The translations under genes were made by a program, and so were the position numbers. From contig NZ_AOLG01000013.1 of assembly GCF_000336815.1 (NCBI RefSeq), positions 44,393 to 108,392 on the forward strand: a stretch of DNA of 64,000 bases. Direction: 5' to 3'. The stretch's first letter is position 1. Each line of letters starts with the position of its first letter. Below, piece after piece: positions 26,490 through 34,292 of this stretch. The DNA is from Haloferax prahovense DSM 18310 (GTDB lineage: Archaea > Halobacteriota > Halobacteria > Halobacteriales > Haloferacaceae). A model generated the notes under the pieces. The model was not told the DNA's origin. It ran no database searches and saw only the letters and a program-made list of their open reading frames with translations.

Positions 26490-27142
26490 TGCGTGTTCGT
26501 GTTTGGTTTGGTGGGTTCGCCGGAGGTTCCGGGTTCCTCTCCGGGGACGGTCTTCTTCGAGCCGTGGGCGAGCGCGGTCTGTCCGGTCCGAGCGATTTCG
26601 ATGATGCCGAACCGCCGGAACGCGTCCACGGCGTCGTCTATCTTGCGCTCGTCGCCGGAGAGTTGGACCGTGATGGTCTCGGGGCCGGCGTCGAGGGTGC
26701 GGCCGTCGTACATCTCCGTGATGGCGTGGACCTTGTCAGGGTCCTCGCCGCGGACTTTCAGGAGGACGAGTTCCGCGCGGACGGCGTCGTCGTCCAGCTC
26801 GCCGACGGAGATGACGGGCTTGAGCTTCGCAAGCTGTTTTTCGATCTGGTCGATGCCCGGTTCGGGCTCCTCGACGACCATCGTGATACGGGAGTGGCCC
26901 TCGACGGTCGTCGGGCCCACGGTGAGGCTCTCGATGTTGAACTGGCGGCGGGCGGCGAGGCCGGCGACGCGCGAGAGCACGCCGGGTTCGTCCTCGACGA
27001 TGGCCGAAAAGACCGTTCGCCGCGGTTCGTGTTCCGATTCCGCTTCGGGGTCGATGCGGATGCCCTGCGCGTTGCGTCGGCCGTCGGGGTGTGGCCGCTC
27101 GTCGGGCGCGGGGCCTTGCAGTCCTGTCCGATTGTCGCTCAT
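26486..27142 (-). CDS. ilvN: Acetolactate synthase small (regulatory) subunit
   Basis: This 218-residue protein has an N-terminal ACT domain ([22 protein letters not shown], then [15 protein letters not shown], about residues 44-110) and a C-terminal ALS_ss_C domain ([38 protein letters not shown]). It binds valine and regulates IlvB. A Pro/Asp-rich stretch precedes the ACT domain, and a Pro/Thr/Asn tail follows. The start ATG 27142 overlaps the ilvB stop by 4 bp; the much longer frame running into ilvB is a shadow. Confidence 0.93.
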   Translation of the reverse strand: MSDNRTGLQGPAPDERPHPDGRRNAQGIRIDPEAESEHEPRRTVFSAIVEDEPGVLSRVAGLAARRQFNIESLTVGPTTVEGHSRITMVVEEPEPGIDQIEKQLAKLKPVISVGELDDDAVRAELVLLKVRGEDPDKVHAITEMYDGRTLDAGPETITVQLSGDERKIDDAVDAFRRFGIIEIARTGQTALAHGSKKTVPGEEPGTSGEPTKPNTNTQ

Positions 27143-28902
27143 AACTGGTCCTCCGAGAGTGCAAATTTGCCGTTCGCGCCGCCCGAGGAGACCATCGGGT
27201 AGACGTTCTCCGCCGGGTCGACGTGGAAGTCGATGACCGAGGGGCCGTCGTACGCGAGCGCTTCCTCGATGGCGCCGGGGACCTCCTCGTAGGAGTCGAC
27301 GGTCCAGCCGCGCGCGCCGAACGCCTCGGCGAGCTTGTCGAACTGGGGACACCAGTCGTAGCCGGCGGCCATGCGTCGGCCCTCGAAGAAGGCGTCCTGC
27401 CACTGGCGAACCATCCCGATGTACTCGTTGTTCAGGATGGCGACGGTGATGTCGAGATTCTCGCGGACGGCGACCGACAGCTCCTGAATCGTCATCAGGA
27501 ACGAGGCGTCGCCGTCGACGCAGACGACCGTCTCGTCGTCGTCGGCCGCGACCCGCGCGCCGATTGCGGCGGGCAAGCCGTAGCCCATCGTGCCGAGACC
27601 GTGGGACGAAACCCACCGCCGCGGCTCGGTGAACGTCCAGTACTGGGCGGCCCACATCTGGTGTTGACCGACGCCGCTCGTGACGATGGTCTCGTCGGGC
27701 GTGGCCTCGTCGAGCGCCTCGACGACGAACTGCGGCTTCAGCGGCTCGTTGTCCGGGGCCGCGTAGTCCATCGGGTACTCCTCCTTCCAGGTGAGACACT
27801 GTTCGACCCACTCGCGCGCGTCGGGACTCTCGCCCAGTTCGGCGTCGACGCGCTCGATGGCGCGACCGGCGTCGCCGACGACCGGGTAGTCCGCGTGGAC
27901 GTTCTTCGAGATTTCCGCCGGGTCGATGTCGATGTGGACGATTTCGGCCTCGGGCGCGAACGTGTCGATACCGCCGGTCAGGCGGTCGTCGAACCGCGTG
28001 CCGACCGCGATGAGGCAGTCGGTGTGCGTGATGGCCATGTTGGCGTAGCCGGTGCCGTGCATCCCCGCCCACGACAGGCAGAGTTCGTGGTCTTCCGGCA
28101 TCGCGCCGATTCCGGGCATCGTGGTGACGACCGGAATCCGGTGTTCGGTCGCGAACTGCCGGGCGACCTCGGTCGCGTCGGCCTTGACGACGCCGCCACC
28201 GAACAGCAGGAGGGGCTTCTCCGCGCGCTCGATTGCGCGCGCGGCGGCCTCGACCTGCGAGTCGGCCGGGTCGGTGCGGGCGCGACACGTTTCGGGTGCC
28301 TGCGCCGGACCGGGCTCGCGGTCGGTCTCGTTGAGCGAGACGTCCTTCGGGAGGTCGACGAGCGTCGGGCCGGGTCGTCCCTCCGCGGCGAGCGCGAACG
28401 CTTCGCCGACGGTGTCGCCGACGGTGTCGGGCGACGAGGCGAAGTAGTTGTGCTTCGTGATGGGCGCGGTGACGCCCGTGGTGTCGGTCTCCTGGAACGC
28501 GTCGGAGCCGACCATGTCGGACGGGACCTGTCCCGTGAGCGCGAGCACCGCGTCGGAGTCCATGTTCGCGTCGGCGATGCCGGTCACGAGGTTCGTCGCG
28601 CCCGGACCGGACGTGGCGAGGCAGACGCCGGGGTCGCCGCGAACGACGCCGTACGCGTCGGCCGCGTGCGCCGCGCCCTGCTCGTGGGCCATCGTCACGT
28701 GACGGATGTCAGAGTGGTACAACGCGTCGTAGATGGGCATTATCGCCCCGCCCTGCACGCCGAAGGCGGTCTCGACGCCGGCGTTTTCGAGGGCGCGGAC
28801 GACTGACGTCGAACCCGAGGTAATCTCGGTCGGCGTCTCGGTCGAATCGTCTGCCCCGTCGGTCGCGTCGGGGTCGGTCGTGGCTGCGGTTCGTTCGCTC
28901 AT
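27139..28902 (-). CDS. ilvB: Acetolactate synthase large (catalytic) subunit
   Basis: This 587-residue ThDP-dependent enzyme has the N-terminal catalytic segment GGAIMPIYDALY and HEQGAAHAADAYG with the ThDP-activating Glu, the central FAD/transhydrogenase-like domain, and the C-terminal ThDP motif GDASFLMTIQELSVAVRENLDITVAILNN. It condenses pyruvate to acetolactate or with 2-oxobutyrate. It heads the ilvBNC-leuCDB operon and is preceded by an unusually long leader (see 28899-29182). Confidence 0.95.
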   Translation of the reverse strand: MSERTAATTDPDATDGADDSTETPTEITSGSTSVVRALENAGVETAFGVQGGAIMPIYDALYHSDIRHVTMAHEQGAAHAADAYGVVRGDPGVCLATSGPGATNLVTGIADANMDSDAVLALTGQVPSDMVGSDAFQETDTTGVTAPITKHNYFASSPDTVGDTVGEAFALAAEGRPGPTLVDLPKDVSLNETDREPGPAQAPETCRARTDPADSQVEAAARAIERAEKPLLLFGGGVVKADATEVARQFATEHRIPVVTTMPGIGAMPEDHELCLSWAGMHGTGYANMAITHTDCLIAVGTRFDDRLTGGIDTFAPEAEIVHIDIDPAEISKNVHADYPVVGDAGRAIERVDAELGESPDAREWVEQCLTWKEEYPMDYAAPDNEPLKPQFVVEALDEATPDETIVTSGVGQHQMWAAQYWTFTEPRRWVSSHGLGTMGYGLPAAIGARVAADDDETVVCVDGDASFLMTIQELSVAVRENLDITVAILNNEYIGMVRQWQDAFFEGRRMAAGYDWCPQFDKLAEAFGARGWTVDSYEEVPGAIEEALAYDGPSVIDFHVDPAENVYPMVSSGGANGKFALSEDQL

Positions 28903-28976
28903 GTGTGGGCTCCGTGGTGTGTGGTCGGTCGTCGATACGGACTGTCTGGTGACTGCGTGTGGTGCTGGTGCGCCAT
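28899..28976 (-). CDS. His-rich 25-codon ORF overlapping the ilvB start
   Basis: A short ORF in the ilvB leader encodes MAHQHHTQSPDSPYRRPT followed by THHGAHT, with six His in 25 residues. Its TGA overlaps the ilvB ATG (ATGA), which would couple translation. It could be a regulatory upstream ORF or chance. No Shine-Dalgarno sequence was recognised. Confidence 0.3.
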   Translation of the reverse strand: MAHQHHTQSPDSPYRRPTTHHGAHT

Positions 28977-29044
28977 TGTGGGGACTGCGGACGTGTCTGA
29001 AAACGGTGCGAATACGCGGGACGGAGAGATGGTGTGGTAGGGGG

Positions 29045-29146
29045 CTATGCCCCTACAATAATGAGCGACCGAATCGCACCGACGGCGGCGGCGCTGGCCC
29101 CGGCTTCCGAGGTCGCGCGAACCGCGTGTTCGTCGTGCGAGGTCAT
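29045..29146 (-). CDS. Candidate leader peptide of the ilv operon
   Basis: This 33-codon ORF encodes MTSHDEHAVRATSEAGAS followed by AAAVGAIRSLIIVGA. Its ATG lies about 28 nt downstream of a TATA-like element, so the ilvB transcript should start at or next to this ATG as a leaderless message. The C-terminal run IRSLIIVGA is rich in Ile, Leu and Val, the products of the downstream operon, as in bacterial attenuator peptides. About 140 nt separate its stop from ilvB. Function as a leader is inference. Confidence 0.4.
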   Translation of the reverse strand: MTSHDEHAVRATSEAGASAAAVGAIRSLIIVGA

Positions 29147-29169
29147 CGTATGCCACACGTCCGTCCCGG

Positions 29170-29184
29170 CCGTAATAATGCTTT
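29170..29184 (-). promoter_or_regulatory. Probable ilvB operon promoter
   Basis: On the minus strand CGAAAGCATTATTACGG (about 29171-29187) looks like a haloarchaeal BRE (CGAAA) followed by a TATA box. Transcription would start near 29147-29150, giving a leader of about 245 nt before the ilvB ATG at 28902. The remaining bases between 28903 and 29266 hold no other recognisable gene. Confidence 0.5.
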
Positions 29185-29266
29185 CGCGGCGGGCAACGAT
29201 TGCACGCCGCGCGGGAGGTCGGACGCGAGCAGGGCGGTCGCCCCGTAGGGCCACAGCCCGGCGCCA

Positions 29267-30529
29267 TCAGGCGCGGACCTCCTCCTCCGTGTCGTCCTCG
29301 TGGGTGATACCCACGTCGCGGGCGAACACCTCGAGCGTCGCGTCGTCGACGCGTTCTTTCTCCGCGCCGTGGTCTTTGACGCGGCGGGTGACCTCCCGGA
29401 CCTCGGCGTCCGAGGGTTCGAACCCGATATCTGCGAGGCGCTTGCGTACCGAGTGCGTCCCCGTGTGCTTGCCGAGTACGAACTCGCGGGTCGCGCCGAC
29501 CATCTCCGGGGTCATGACGCCCGGTTCGAAGGTGTCGGCGTTCTCGATGACGCCGGCGGCGTGAATACCGCTCTCGTGGGAGAAGGCGTTGCGGCCGACG
29601 ACCGGCTTGTTCGCCGGGACCGGGATGTCGGACGCCGCCTCGACGACGCGAGCCAGCTCGGTTATCTTCGTCGTGTCGATGCCGGTGTCGACGCCGTAGA
29701 GGGATTCGGCGGCCATGACGACCTCCTCGTAGGCGGCGTTACCGGCGCGCTCGCCGATGCCGTTGACCGACACCTGCGCTTGTGCGGCGCCGGCTTCGAA
29801 GCCGGCCATCGCGTTCGCCGACGCCAGTCCGAAGTCGTCGTGCGCGTGCACGTCGATTCTCGCGTCGGTGTGCTCTCTGACCGTCGCCACCATGCGGGCG
29901 AAGCGAGTCGGCGTCGCCACGCCGCAGGTGTCCGGCAGGTTGATCCAATCGACGCCCGCCTCGGAGACGGCCTCGACGACTTCGATGAGGAAGTCCTCGT
30001 CCGTTCGGGTGGCGTCCATCGGTGAGAACATTACTTCAACGCCCGCGTCGCGGACGTGTTCGACACTGCGGACGGCCCGCTCGACGGCTTCCTCGCGGGA
30101 AGCGTGCATCGAGTCGGCCAACTGGACGTCGCTGGTGCTCACGAACGTGTGCACCATGTCCACGCCGGAATCCAGCGCGGCTTCGATATCCTTGTCGACG
30201 ACGCGGGCCAACCCGCACGTCGTCGCGTCCGTCGAAGCAGCGATATCTGCGACTGCTTCGAACTCCGCTTCCGAGTTCACCGGGAACCCGGCCTCGATGA
30301 CGTGGGTACCCATGTCGTCGAGGGTTTCGGCGATGTCGCGCTTTTCCTCGTAACTGAACGAGGTTCGCGGTGACTGTTCGCCGTCGCGGAGTGTCGTGTC
30401 GAAGATTCGTACGTCTTCGATTTCAGATTGTTGGGCTAATGTGCCCTGGAAGAACTCGACCCGCCGGGGAACCCGACGAATCCTCCGTGTCGTTGTGAGA
30501 CATCGTGTCAGTGACGTGCCCGAACTCAT
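29267..30529 (-). CDS. leuA: 2-isopropylmalate synthase (5' end probably frameshifted)
   Basis: This LeuA/homocitrate synthase-type protein of about 420 residues has the catalytic TIM barrel (VRIFDTTLRDGEQSPRTSF, HAHDDFGLASANAMAG, SVNGIGERAGNAAYEEV) and the FSHESGIHAAGV segment. It lacks the long C-terminal LeuA dimer/regulatory domain of bacterial enzymes, as is usual for this archaeal group. It condenses 2-oxoisovalerate with acetyl-CoA; a citramalate synthase role cannot be excluded. The in-frame ATG 30529 gives a basic, un-haloarchaeal N-terminus (SSGTSLTRCLTTTRRIRR) and sits too close to the TATA box at 30531-30537. ATG 30503, about 28 nt from the TATA, encodes acidic MSHNDTEDSSGSP but is out of frame by one base. 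A one-base error in the CCCC near 30470 would restore a continuous gene. Confidence 0.85.
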   Translation of the reverse strand: MSSGTSLTRCLTTTRRIRRVPRRVEFFQGTLAQQSEIEDVRIFDTTLRDGEQSPRTSFSYEEKRDIAETLDDMGTHVIEAGFPVNSEAEFEAVADIAASTDATTCGLARVVDKDIEAALDSGVDMVHTFVSTSDVQLADSMHASREEAVERAVRSVEHVRDAGVEVMFSPMDATRTDEDFLIEVVEAVSEAGVDWINLPDTCGVATPTRFARMVATVREHTDARIDVHAHDDFGLASANAMAGFEAGAAQAQVSVNGIGERAGNAAYEEVVMAAESLYGVDTGIDTTKITELARVVEAASDIPVPANKPVVGRNAFSHESGIHAAGVIENADTFEPGVMTPEMVGATREFVLGKHTGTHSVRKRLADIGFEPSDAEVREVTRRVKDHGAEKERVDDATLEVFARDVGITHEDDTEEEVRA

Positions 30530-30530
30530 A

Positions 30531-30541
30531 TTTAAACGTTT
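30531..30541 (-). promoter_or_regulatory. leuA promoter TATA element
   Basis: On the minus strand GAAACGTTTAAATATG carries a BRE-like GAAAC and a TATA box TTTAAAT at about 30530-30536. The expected start site is about 25-28 nt further on, near 30503-30508, where the out-of-frame ATG of the acidic N-terminus lies. Confidence 0.6.
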
Positions 30542-30868
30542 CTCCCCGACAGTATCACGAACGTTCAGCGGGTGTTGCGTGACAACCACTCTCGGGGCTA
30601 ATCGCTGTACCTAAACGTCCTTATATGATATCATGACATATGTTGACTTGATATGTCTGCTCGTCGTTCGATAGCTTCTGAGTAATAATATAACTAAATA
30701 GAGTTTAGAAACAAAATTTAGCACCCGGTGCGCGCACTCTCGACTGGACAAACGTGGAGCAAACTGCGACTGTCGTGTGAAACGTGATACCAATGTGCGT
30801 GTTTGTGCCGTCGAGGCCGTTCACTGCTCGACCGAACCCTTTTCTCGTCGCTCGACAACCGAGCGGGT
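30542..30868. other. AT-rich intergenic region upstream of leuA and the DUF5779 gene
   Basis: About 330 bp lie between the divergent leuA and DUF5779 genes. Bases about 30600-30722 are markedly AT-rich for this chromosome and contain the palindrome ATGATATCAT (30625-30634). A T-rich CCCTTTTCTCG (about 30837-30847) is the likely promoter of the plus-strand gene, giving a leaderless transcript at 30869. A 60-codon minus-strand ORF in the AT-rich part has basic, non-haloarchaeal composition and is not accepted. Confidence 0.6.
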
Positions 30869-31156
30869 ATGGGCGATTTCAATCTCAACTTGCAGACGGC
30901 CGAAGAACACCTCGACGAGGACGACGCCGAGGGTGACGTGGTCCTCGGCGTCCTCGACGGGTCGACCCCGTCCGAGGAGTGGGTCCAGTCCGTCGCCCGC
31001 GGAAACGTCCTCTTTCTCGCCATCGAGGGCGACCTCAACAAGCTCGCGTCGGGCTTCGCACGCGACATCAAGGATATGGGCGGCCAGCTGATGCACTTCC
31101 GGAAGTTCCTCGTCGTCTCCCCGCCGGGCGTGGACATCAACACGGACGACCTCTGA
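30869..31156 (+). CDS. DUF5779-like haloarchaeal protein
   Basis: This 95-residue acidic protein is MGDFNLNLQTAEEHLDED followed by a compact alpha/beta domain (DVVLGVLDGSTPSEEWVQSVARGNVLFLAIEGDLNKLASGFARDI, then LMHFRKFLVVSPPGVDINTDDL). It is short, cytoplasmic and without catalytic motifs. It resembles a conserved haloarchaeal family I recall as DUF5779. ATG 30869 starts the acidic conserved part; the longer upstream frame is basic and unlikely. Confidence 0.7.
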   Translation: MGDFNLNLQTAEEHLDEDDAEGDVVLGVLDGSTPSEEWVQSVARGNVLFLAIEGDLNKLASGFARDIKDMGGQLMHFRKFLVVSPPGVDINTDDL

Positions 31157-31271
31157 CCGGGCGGCCCGCTTCGCGGTCTCCGCGGTCCCGACGAACGGAA
31201 CGAACCGACCAGAACCGGGCGCATCGGCCGCGGGGAGAGTTCTTATGCGCCGCGCGCCCCACGATACTGGC

Positions 31272-31958
31272 ATGCCGATGAAAGGTCGCGGTACCTCCGA
31301 CCTCCGCGAAATCGACCGATGGGACCACGGCGTCGGATGGCTCGCGTACCCCGACGAGACGATGCAGCGGGCCAGTCACGCCGTCGAAGTCGACGGCGAC
31401 GTGTGGCTGTTCGACCCCGTCGATGCCCCCGGCGTCGACGACCTGTTCGCCGAATTCGGCGACGTGGCCGGCGTCGTGGTCGGACTCGACCGACACAAAC
31501 GCGACTCGGCGGCCATCGCCAACCGCCACGAAGTACCGGTCTACGTCGCCTCGTGGATGACCGGCGTCGCCGACGAACTCGACGCGACCGTCGAACGCTT
31601 CGGGGCCGACCTCGCCGACTCCGGCTTCGAGGCGTTCCGTCTCGTCGACCGCTCCGTCCCGCCGTGGCAGGAGGTCGGCTTCTATCACGACGGGTACGAC
31701 CTGCTCGTCGTCCCCGAATCGGTCGGCACGGTCGGCTACTTCTGCGCCCGCGGCGAGCACCTCGGCGTCCACCCGATGCTCCGGCCGTTCCCACCGCGGC
31801 GCGTGCTCTCCCGGTACGACCCCGAGCGGCTACTCGTCGGCCACGGCGCGGGCGTACCCGTGAACGCGGGCGACGAACTCCGGACCGCACTCGGCAACGC
31901 CCGACGAAACCTCCCGAGCGCCTACCTCCGGTCGCTCACCTCGATGCTCTCGAACTGA
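31272..31958 (+). CDS. Metallo-beta-lactamase-like protein lacking the usual metal ligands
   Basis: This protein of about 228 residues has the spacing of a metallo-beta-lactamase fold: a strand-turn VDGDVWLFDPVDAPG, then VVVGLDRHKRDSAAIANRH where the HxHxDH motif should be, and a late LLVGHGAGVPVNAGDEL. The motif reads LDRHKRDS, so most metal ligands are gone and catalysis by the normal mechanism is unlikely. ATG 31272 or 31278 is the start. It is followed by a gene overlapping by one base (TGATG), so the two are coupled. The fold assignment is inference from pattern. Confidence 0.55.
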   Translation: MPMKGRGTSDLREIDRWDHGVGWLAYPDETMQRASHAVEVDGDVWLFDPVDAPGVDDLFAEFGDVAGVVVGLDRHKRDSAAIANRHEVPVYVASWMTGVADELDATVERFGADLADSGFEAFRLVDRSVPPWQEVGFYHDGYDLLVVPESVGTVGYFCARGEHLGVHPMLRPFPPRRVLSRYDPERLLVGHGAGVPVNAGDELRTALGNARRNLPSAYLRSLTSMLSN

Positions 31959-32473
31959 TGTCAGACGACACAACCGCCGTCGGCAACGAGACCACGCCCG
32001 GCACCGAGACTGAGTCTGACCGCGCGACCGATAGAGCGGTCGACGAGTCGGAGCGACAGCGAGTCCACGTCACGCGAGGGCTCGTCGACGTGCTGCTCGA
32101 TATGGCCGAGGAGGCCGAGCCGGCGTCCATGAACCTCGTTCTCGCACCGACGCCCGCCGGCGAATTCGACGACGACCTCGGTCTCGACCCGGAGACGCCG
32201 GTTCTCACCCACTTCTACATGGCCGAGGCCGGCCAGTCCGTGAGCGCCGTCTTCGGGATGGACCTCGGGACGCCGGCCGGCCGCGGCCGCGCCCGCTTTC
32301 TCACCCACCCGCAGGGGCCGTTCGAACTCACGGAGCGCGACGACCTCGCGGCCGTGGTGCTCCTCGCCGTTCCCCCGTGGGAGGGGCGGACGCTGGCCGC
32401 CTTCGACCGCGCCGGGCGGAAGTTGAAACTCGTCGTGCTCGACGCCGAACCGCCGCGGGAAGAACTCGACTGA
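31958..32473 (+). CDS. Haloarchaeal protein of unknown function
   Basis: This 171-residue acidic protein has a disordered N-terminus of about 40 residues rich in Thr/Asp/Glu. An alpha/beta domain follows: VTRGLVDVLLDMAEEAEPASMNLVLAPTPAGEF, VLTHFYMAEAGQSVSAVFGMDLG, RARFLTHPQGPFELTERDDLAAVVLLAVPPWEG. There are no membrane spans and no cysteines. The ATG overlaps the stop of the upstream MBL-like gene, suggesting that the two products work together. The family is not recognised. Confidence 0.65.
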   Translation: MSDDTTAVGNETTPGTETESDRATDRAVDESERQRVHVTRGLVDVLLDMAEEAEPASMNLVLAPTPAGEFDDDLGLDPETPVLTHFYMAEAGQSVSAVFGMDLGTPAGRGRARFLTHPQGPFELTERDDLAAVVLLAVPPWEGRTLAAFDRAGRKLKLVVLDAEPPREELD

Positions 32474-32536
32474 GCCGACCCCGTTCGGCCGGCCGGCGCT
32501 GCCGGCCCGCGGGTGGCGGCCGCTCGCCTCGGCCGA

Positions 32537-32749
32537 CTACCGCAGATAGCCGAGGTCGGTCAGCTGTTCCGCTATCTCCTGGAACTCCGACTCAGAGAGG
32601 TCGCCGCCGGAGCGCTCGTGTTGGATGACGATGCTGCGCAGGAGGAACCGGACGAGGTCGCTCGTACTCGAGAACGTGGTTCCTTCGAGCGTGTCGTCGA
32701 CGCGAGCAGCCAACTCCTTCGGTATCGAGACCGTCGTGTACTCGGTCAT
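32537..32749 (-). CDS. Ribbon-helix-helix DNA-binding protein
   Basis: This 70-residue protein has the ribbon-helix-helix pattern: a short strand TEYTTVSIPKEL, helix ARVDDTLEGTTFSSTSDLV and helix RFLLRSIVIQHERSG, then a C-terminal helix ESEFQEIAEQLTDLGYLR. RHH proteins dimerise and bind DNA through the N-terminal strand. The target is unknown. No partner toxin gene is adjacent. It converges with the 171-residue protein gene. Confidence 0.8.
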   Translation of the reverse strand: MTEYTTVSIPKELAARVDDTLEGTTFSSTSDLVRFLLRSIVIQHERSGGDLSESEFQEIAEQLTDLGYLR

Positions 32750-32887
32750 GGCTCGAACGTGGCTCCGGGCGGGGTTAACCCCAACGGTGGGTCACGAACC
32801 AAACGCCCGTCGCGGTTTTTCGGCGCTCACCGGCGGTATCACCGAAGGTCGGGGGTTTTTCCATGCGGGACATCCTATACACGTTCG

Positions 32888-33214
32888 ATGGCCGCGAGAC
32901 CGCCCCAAAACGATACGTCAGAGCCGGACTCAATCGAATTCGGTATTGCTGCGCTCGCCGCCGACGTCGACGCCGCAGACATCGACTACCCGGCAGACGC
33001 AAGAGAGATTGCGCGGGCGCTCGACGACGTCGCCGTGCCGATAGACGCCGCGGGCAACACGGTCGCGATAAGCGACGCCCTCGCCGCCGCGCCGAAAGAC
33101 CGGTTCGACTCCCGCCGCGACCTCTTGGAGACGCTCCACCCCGTGTTCGAGGAGTTCCGCGCCAAGGCGTCGAAGAGTCTGATGGGTCGGCTCCGTTCGC
33201 TCGTCCCGTTCTGA
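32888..33214 (+). CDS. DUF5789-like small haloarchaeal protein
   Basis: This 108-residue acidic protein includes the segment IDYPADAREIARALDDVAVPID followed by a helical C-terminus (RFDSRRDLLETLHPVFEEFRAKASKSLMGRLRSLVPF). The YPADA...EI..AL pattern resembles haloarchaeal DUF5789/DUF2795-type small proteins, possibly nucleic-acid associated, which is uncertain. The C-terminal basic/hydrophobic helix could touch membrane or a partner. A TATA-like TTTTTCC lies about 35 nt upstream. Confidence 0.6.
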   Translation: MAARPPQNDTSEPDSIEFGIAALAADVDAADIDYPADAREIARALDDVAVPIDAAGNTVAISDALAAAPKDRFDSRRDLLETLHPVFEEFRAKASKSLMGRLRSLVPF

Positions 33215-33272
33215 AGGCGGTCTCGGTCGATTCACCCGGTTCCGACGGCCCGGCGCGAGCCGACGCCGACGC

Positions 33273-34181
33273 TCACTCCAGTTCTTCGATTCGTTTCATC
33301 TGCTCGCGGTGTAACGAGAGGATGAGGTCCGAGAGCACGCCGAACATCAGTAGTTGCACGCCGAAGAGGATGCCCGCCGCGGAGACGACGGCGATGACCT
33401 CGTGGGAGATAGCGCGGACGAACCACTCGTAGGCGACGTAGCCGGCGAGGCCGACCCCGGTCGCGGTCGACGTGAGCCCGACGCTCCCGAAGTAGAAAAG
33501 CGGGTTGTTGGTCTTGGCGCGGCGGTACAGTTCGAGGAAGATGATACCGCCGTCGCGGACCGGGTTGAGGTTCGTGTCCGACCCGTTCGGTCGAGGGTAG
33601 TACGTCGTGGGGACGACCGTCGTCTCGATGCCGCGTTTCGCACACTCGACGGCCATCTCCGTCTCGATGCCGAAGCCGTCGGAGGTGAGGGTCATGTCGA
33701 GGAACGACTCGCGGGTGAACGCGCGGTAGCCGCTGAGGATGTCGCGGAAGTCCTGCCCGTGGATGAACGCGAACGCCCGGTTGATGATGCGGTTTCCGAC
33801 CTTGTTCAGCCGCGTCATCGCGCCCGGCCGCATGTCGGCGAAGCGGTCGCCGATGACGTGTTCGTACCCCTCGGTGAGCGGGTCGAGCATCTTCGTCGCG
33901 TCGCCCGCCTCGTAGGTTCCGTCGCCGTCGAGCATCAGGACGTACGTCGCTTCGACGTGCTCTTCGACCGCCTCCCTGACCGCCTGTCCCTTCCCGCTCC
34001 CGCGCTGTACGACGACGTGCGCGCCGGCCTCCTCGGCGAGTTCCCGCGTCCCGTCTGTGGAGTCGCCGTCGATGACGAGGACGTTGTGGAACCCCTCGTC
34101 TCGGTAGCTGGCGACGACCTCGGCGATAGTCTCCGCCTCGTTGTAGGTTGGGACGAGGACGCAAACGTCCGCGTAGTCCAT
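33273..34181 (-). CDS. aglJ: Dolichol-phosphate hexosyltransferase AglJ
   Basis: This GT2-family enzyme of about 302 residues has the catalytic domain at 1-210 (VLVPTYNEAETIAEVV, VIDGDSTDGTRELA, LMLDGDGTYEAGD as the DxD site, FRDILSGYRAFTRESF). Two hydrophobic C-terminal segments (residues about 225-285) anchor it in the membrane. In H. volcanii AglJ adds the first hexose to dolichol phosphate, starting the N-glycan used by AglB. ATG 34181 fits a TATA box (TATAAAA, 34204-34210) about 25 nt upstream, so the transcript is probably leaderless; the in-frame start at 34253 is rejected. It marks one edge of the glycosylation locus. Confidence 0.9.
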   Translation of the reverse strand: MDYADVCVLVPTYNEAETIAEVVASYRDEGFHNVLVIDGDSTDGTRELAEEAGAHVVVQRGSGKGQAVREAVEEHVEATYVLMLDGDGTYEAGDATKMLDPLTEGYEHVIGDRFADMRPGAMTRLNKVGNRIINRAFAFIHGQDFRDILSGYRAFTRESFLDMTLTSDGFGIETEMAVECAKRGIETTVVPTTYYPRPNGSDTNLNPVRDGGIIFLELYRRAKTNNPLFYFGSVGLTSTATGVGLAGYVAYEWFVRAISHEVIAVVSAAGILFGVQLLMFGVLSDLILSLHREQMKRIEELE

Positions 34182-34292
34182 CAGCGGGACATCCAGCGGA
34201 CAGTATAAAAGGACTTCTGGATGTGTCCCCGCGAATCCGCGGGGCGAGAGCAACCTACAGCACTTTTATTCTTGGTGGGAAAACCACATTCC
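34182..34292. promoter_or_regulatory. Divergent leaderless promoters of aglJ and the GT2 gene
   Basis: This 111-bp region has a TATA box on each strand. TATAAAA at 34204-34210 serves aglJ (minus), and CTTTTATTC at 34263-34271 serves the plus-strand glycosyltransferase. Each lies about 25 nt from its ATG, so both mRNAs should begin at the start codon. Confidence 0.65.

Noticed and set aside
26486-28288. 600-codon frame running from ilvN into ilvB
   Set aside because: The upstream half is an Arg/Pro-rich shadow of ilvB; ilvN starts at 27142 with a normal ACT domain.
30611-30793. 60-codon minus-strand ORF in the AT-rich spacer
   Set aside because: Its product is basic and aromatic, unlike haloarchaeal proteins, and it has no promoter spacing or recognisable family.
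32537-32749. RHH protein as an antitoxin, or as part of the LGY-tail family because it ends LTDLGYLR
   Set aside because: No toxin-like gene is adjacent. The C-terminal LGY match to the sulfatase-like proteins is too short and the folds are unrelated.
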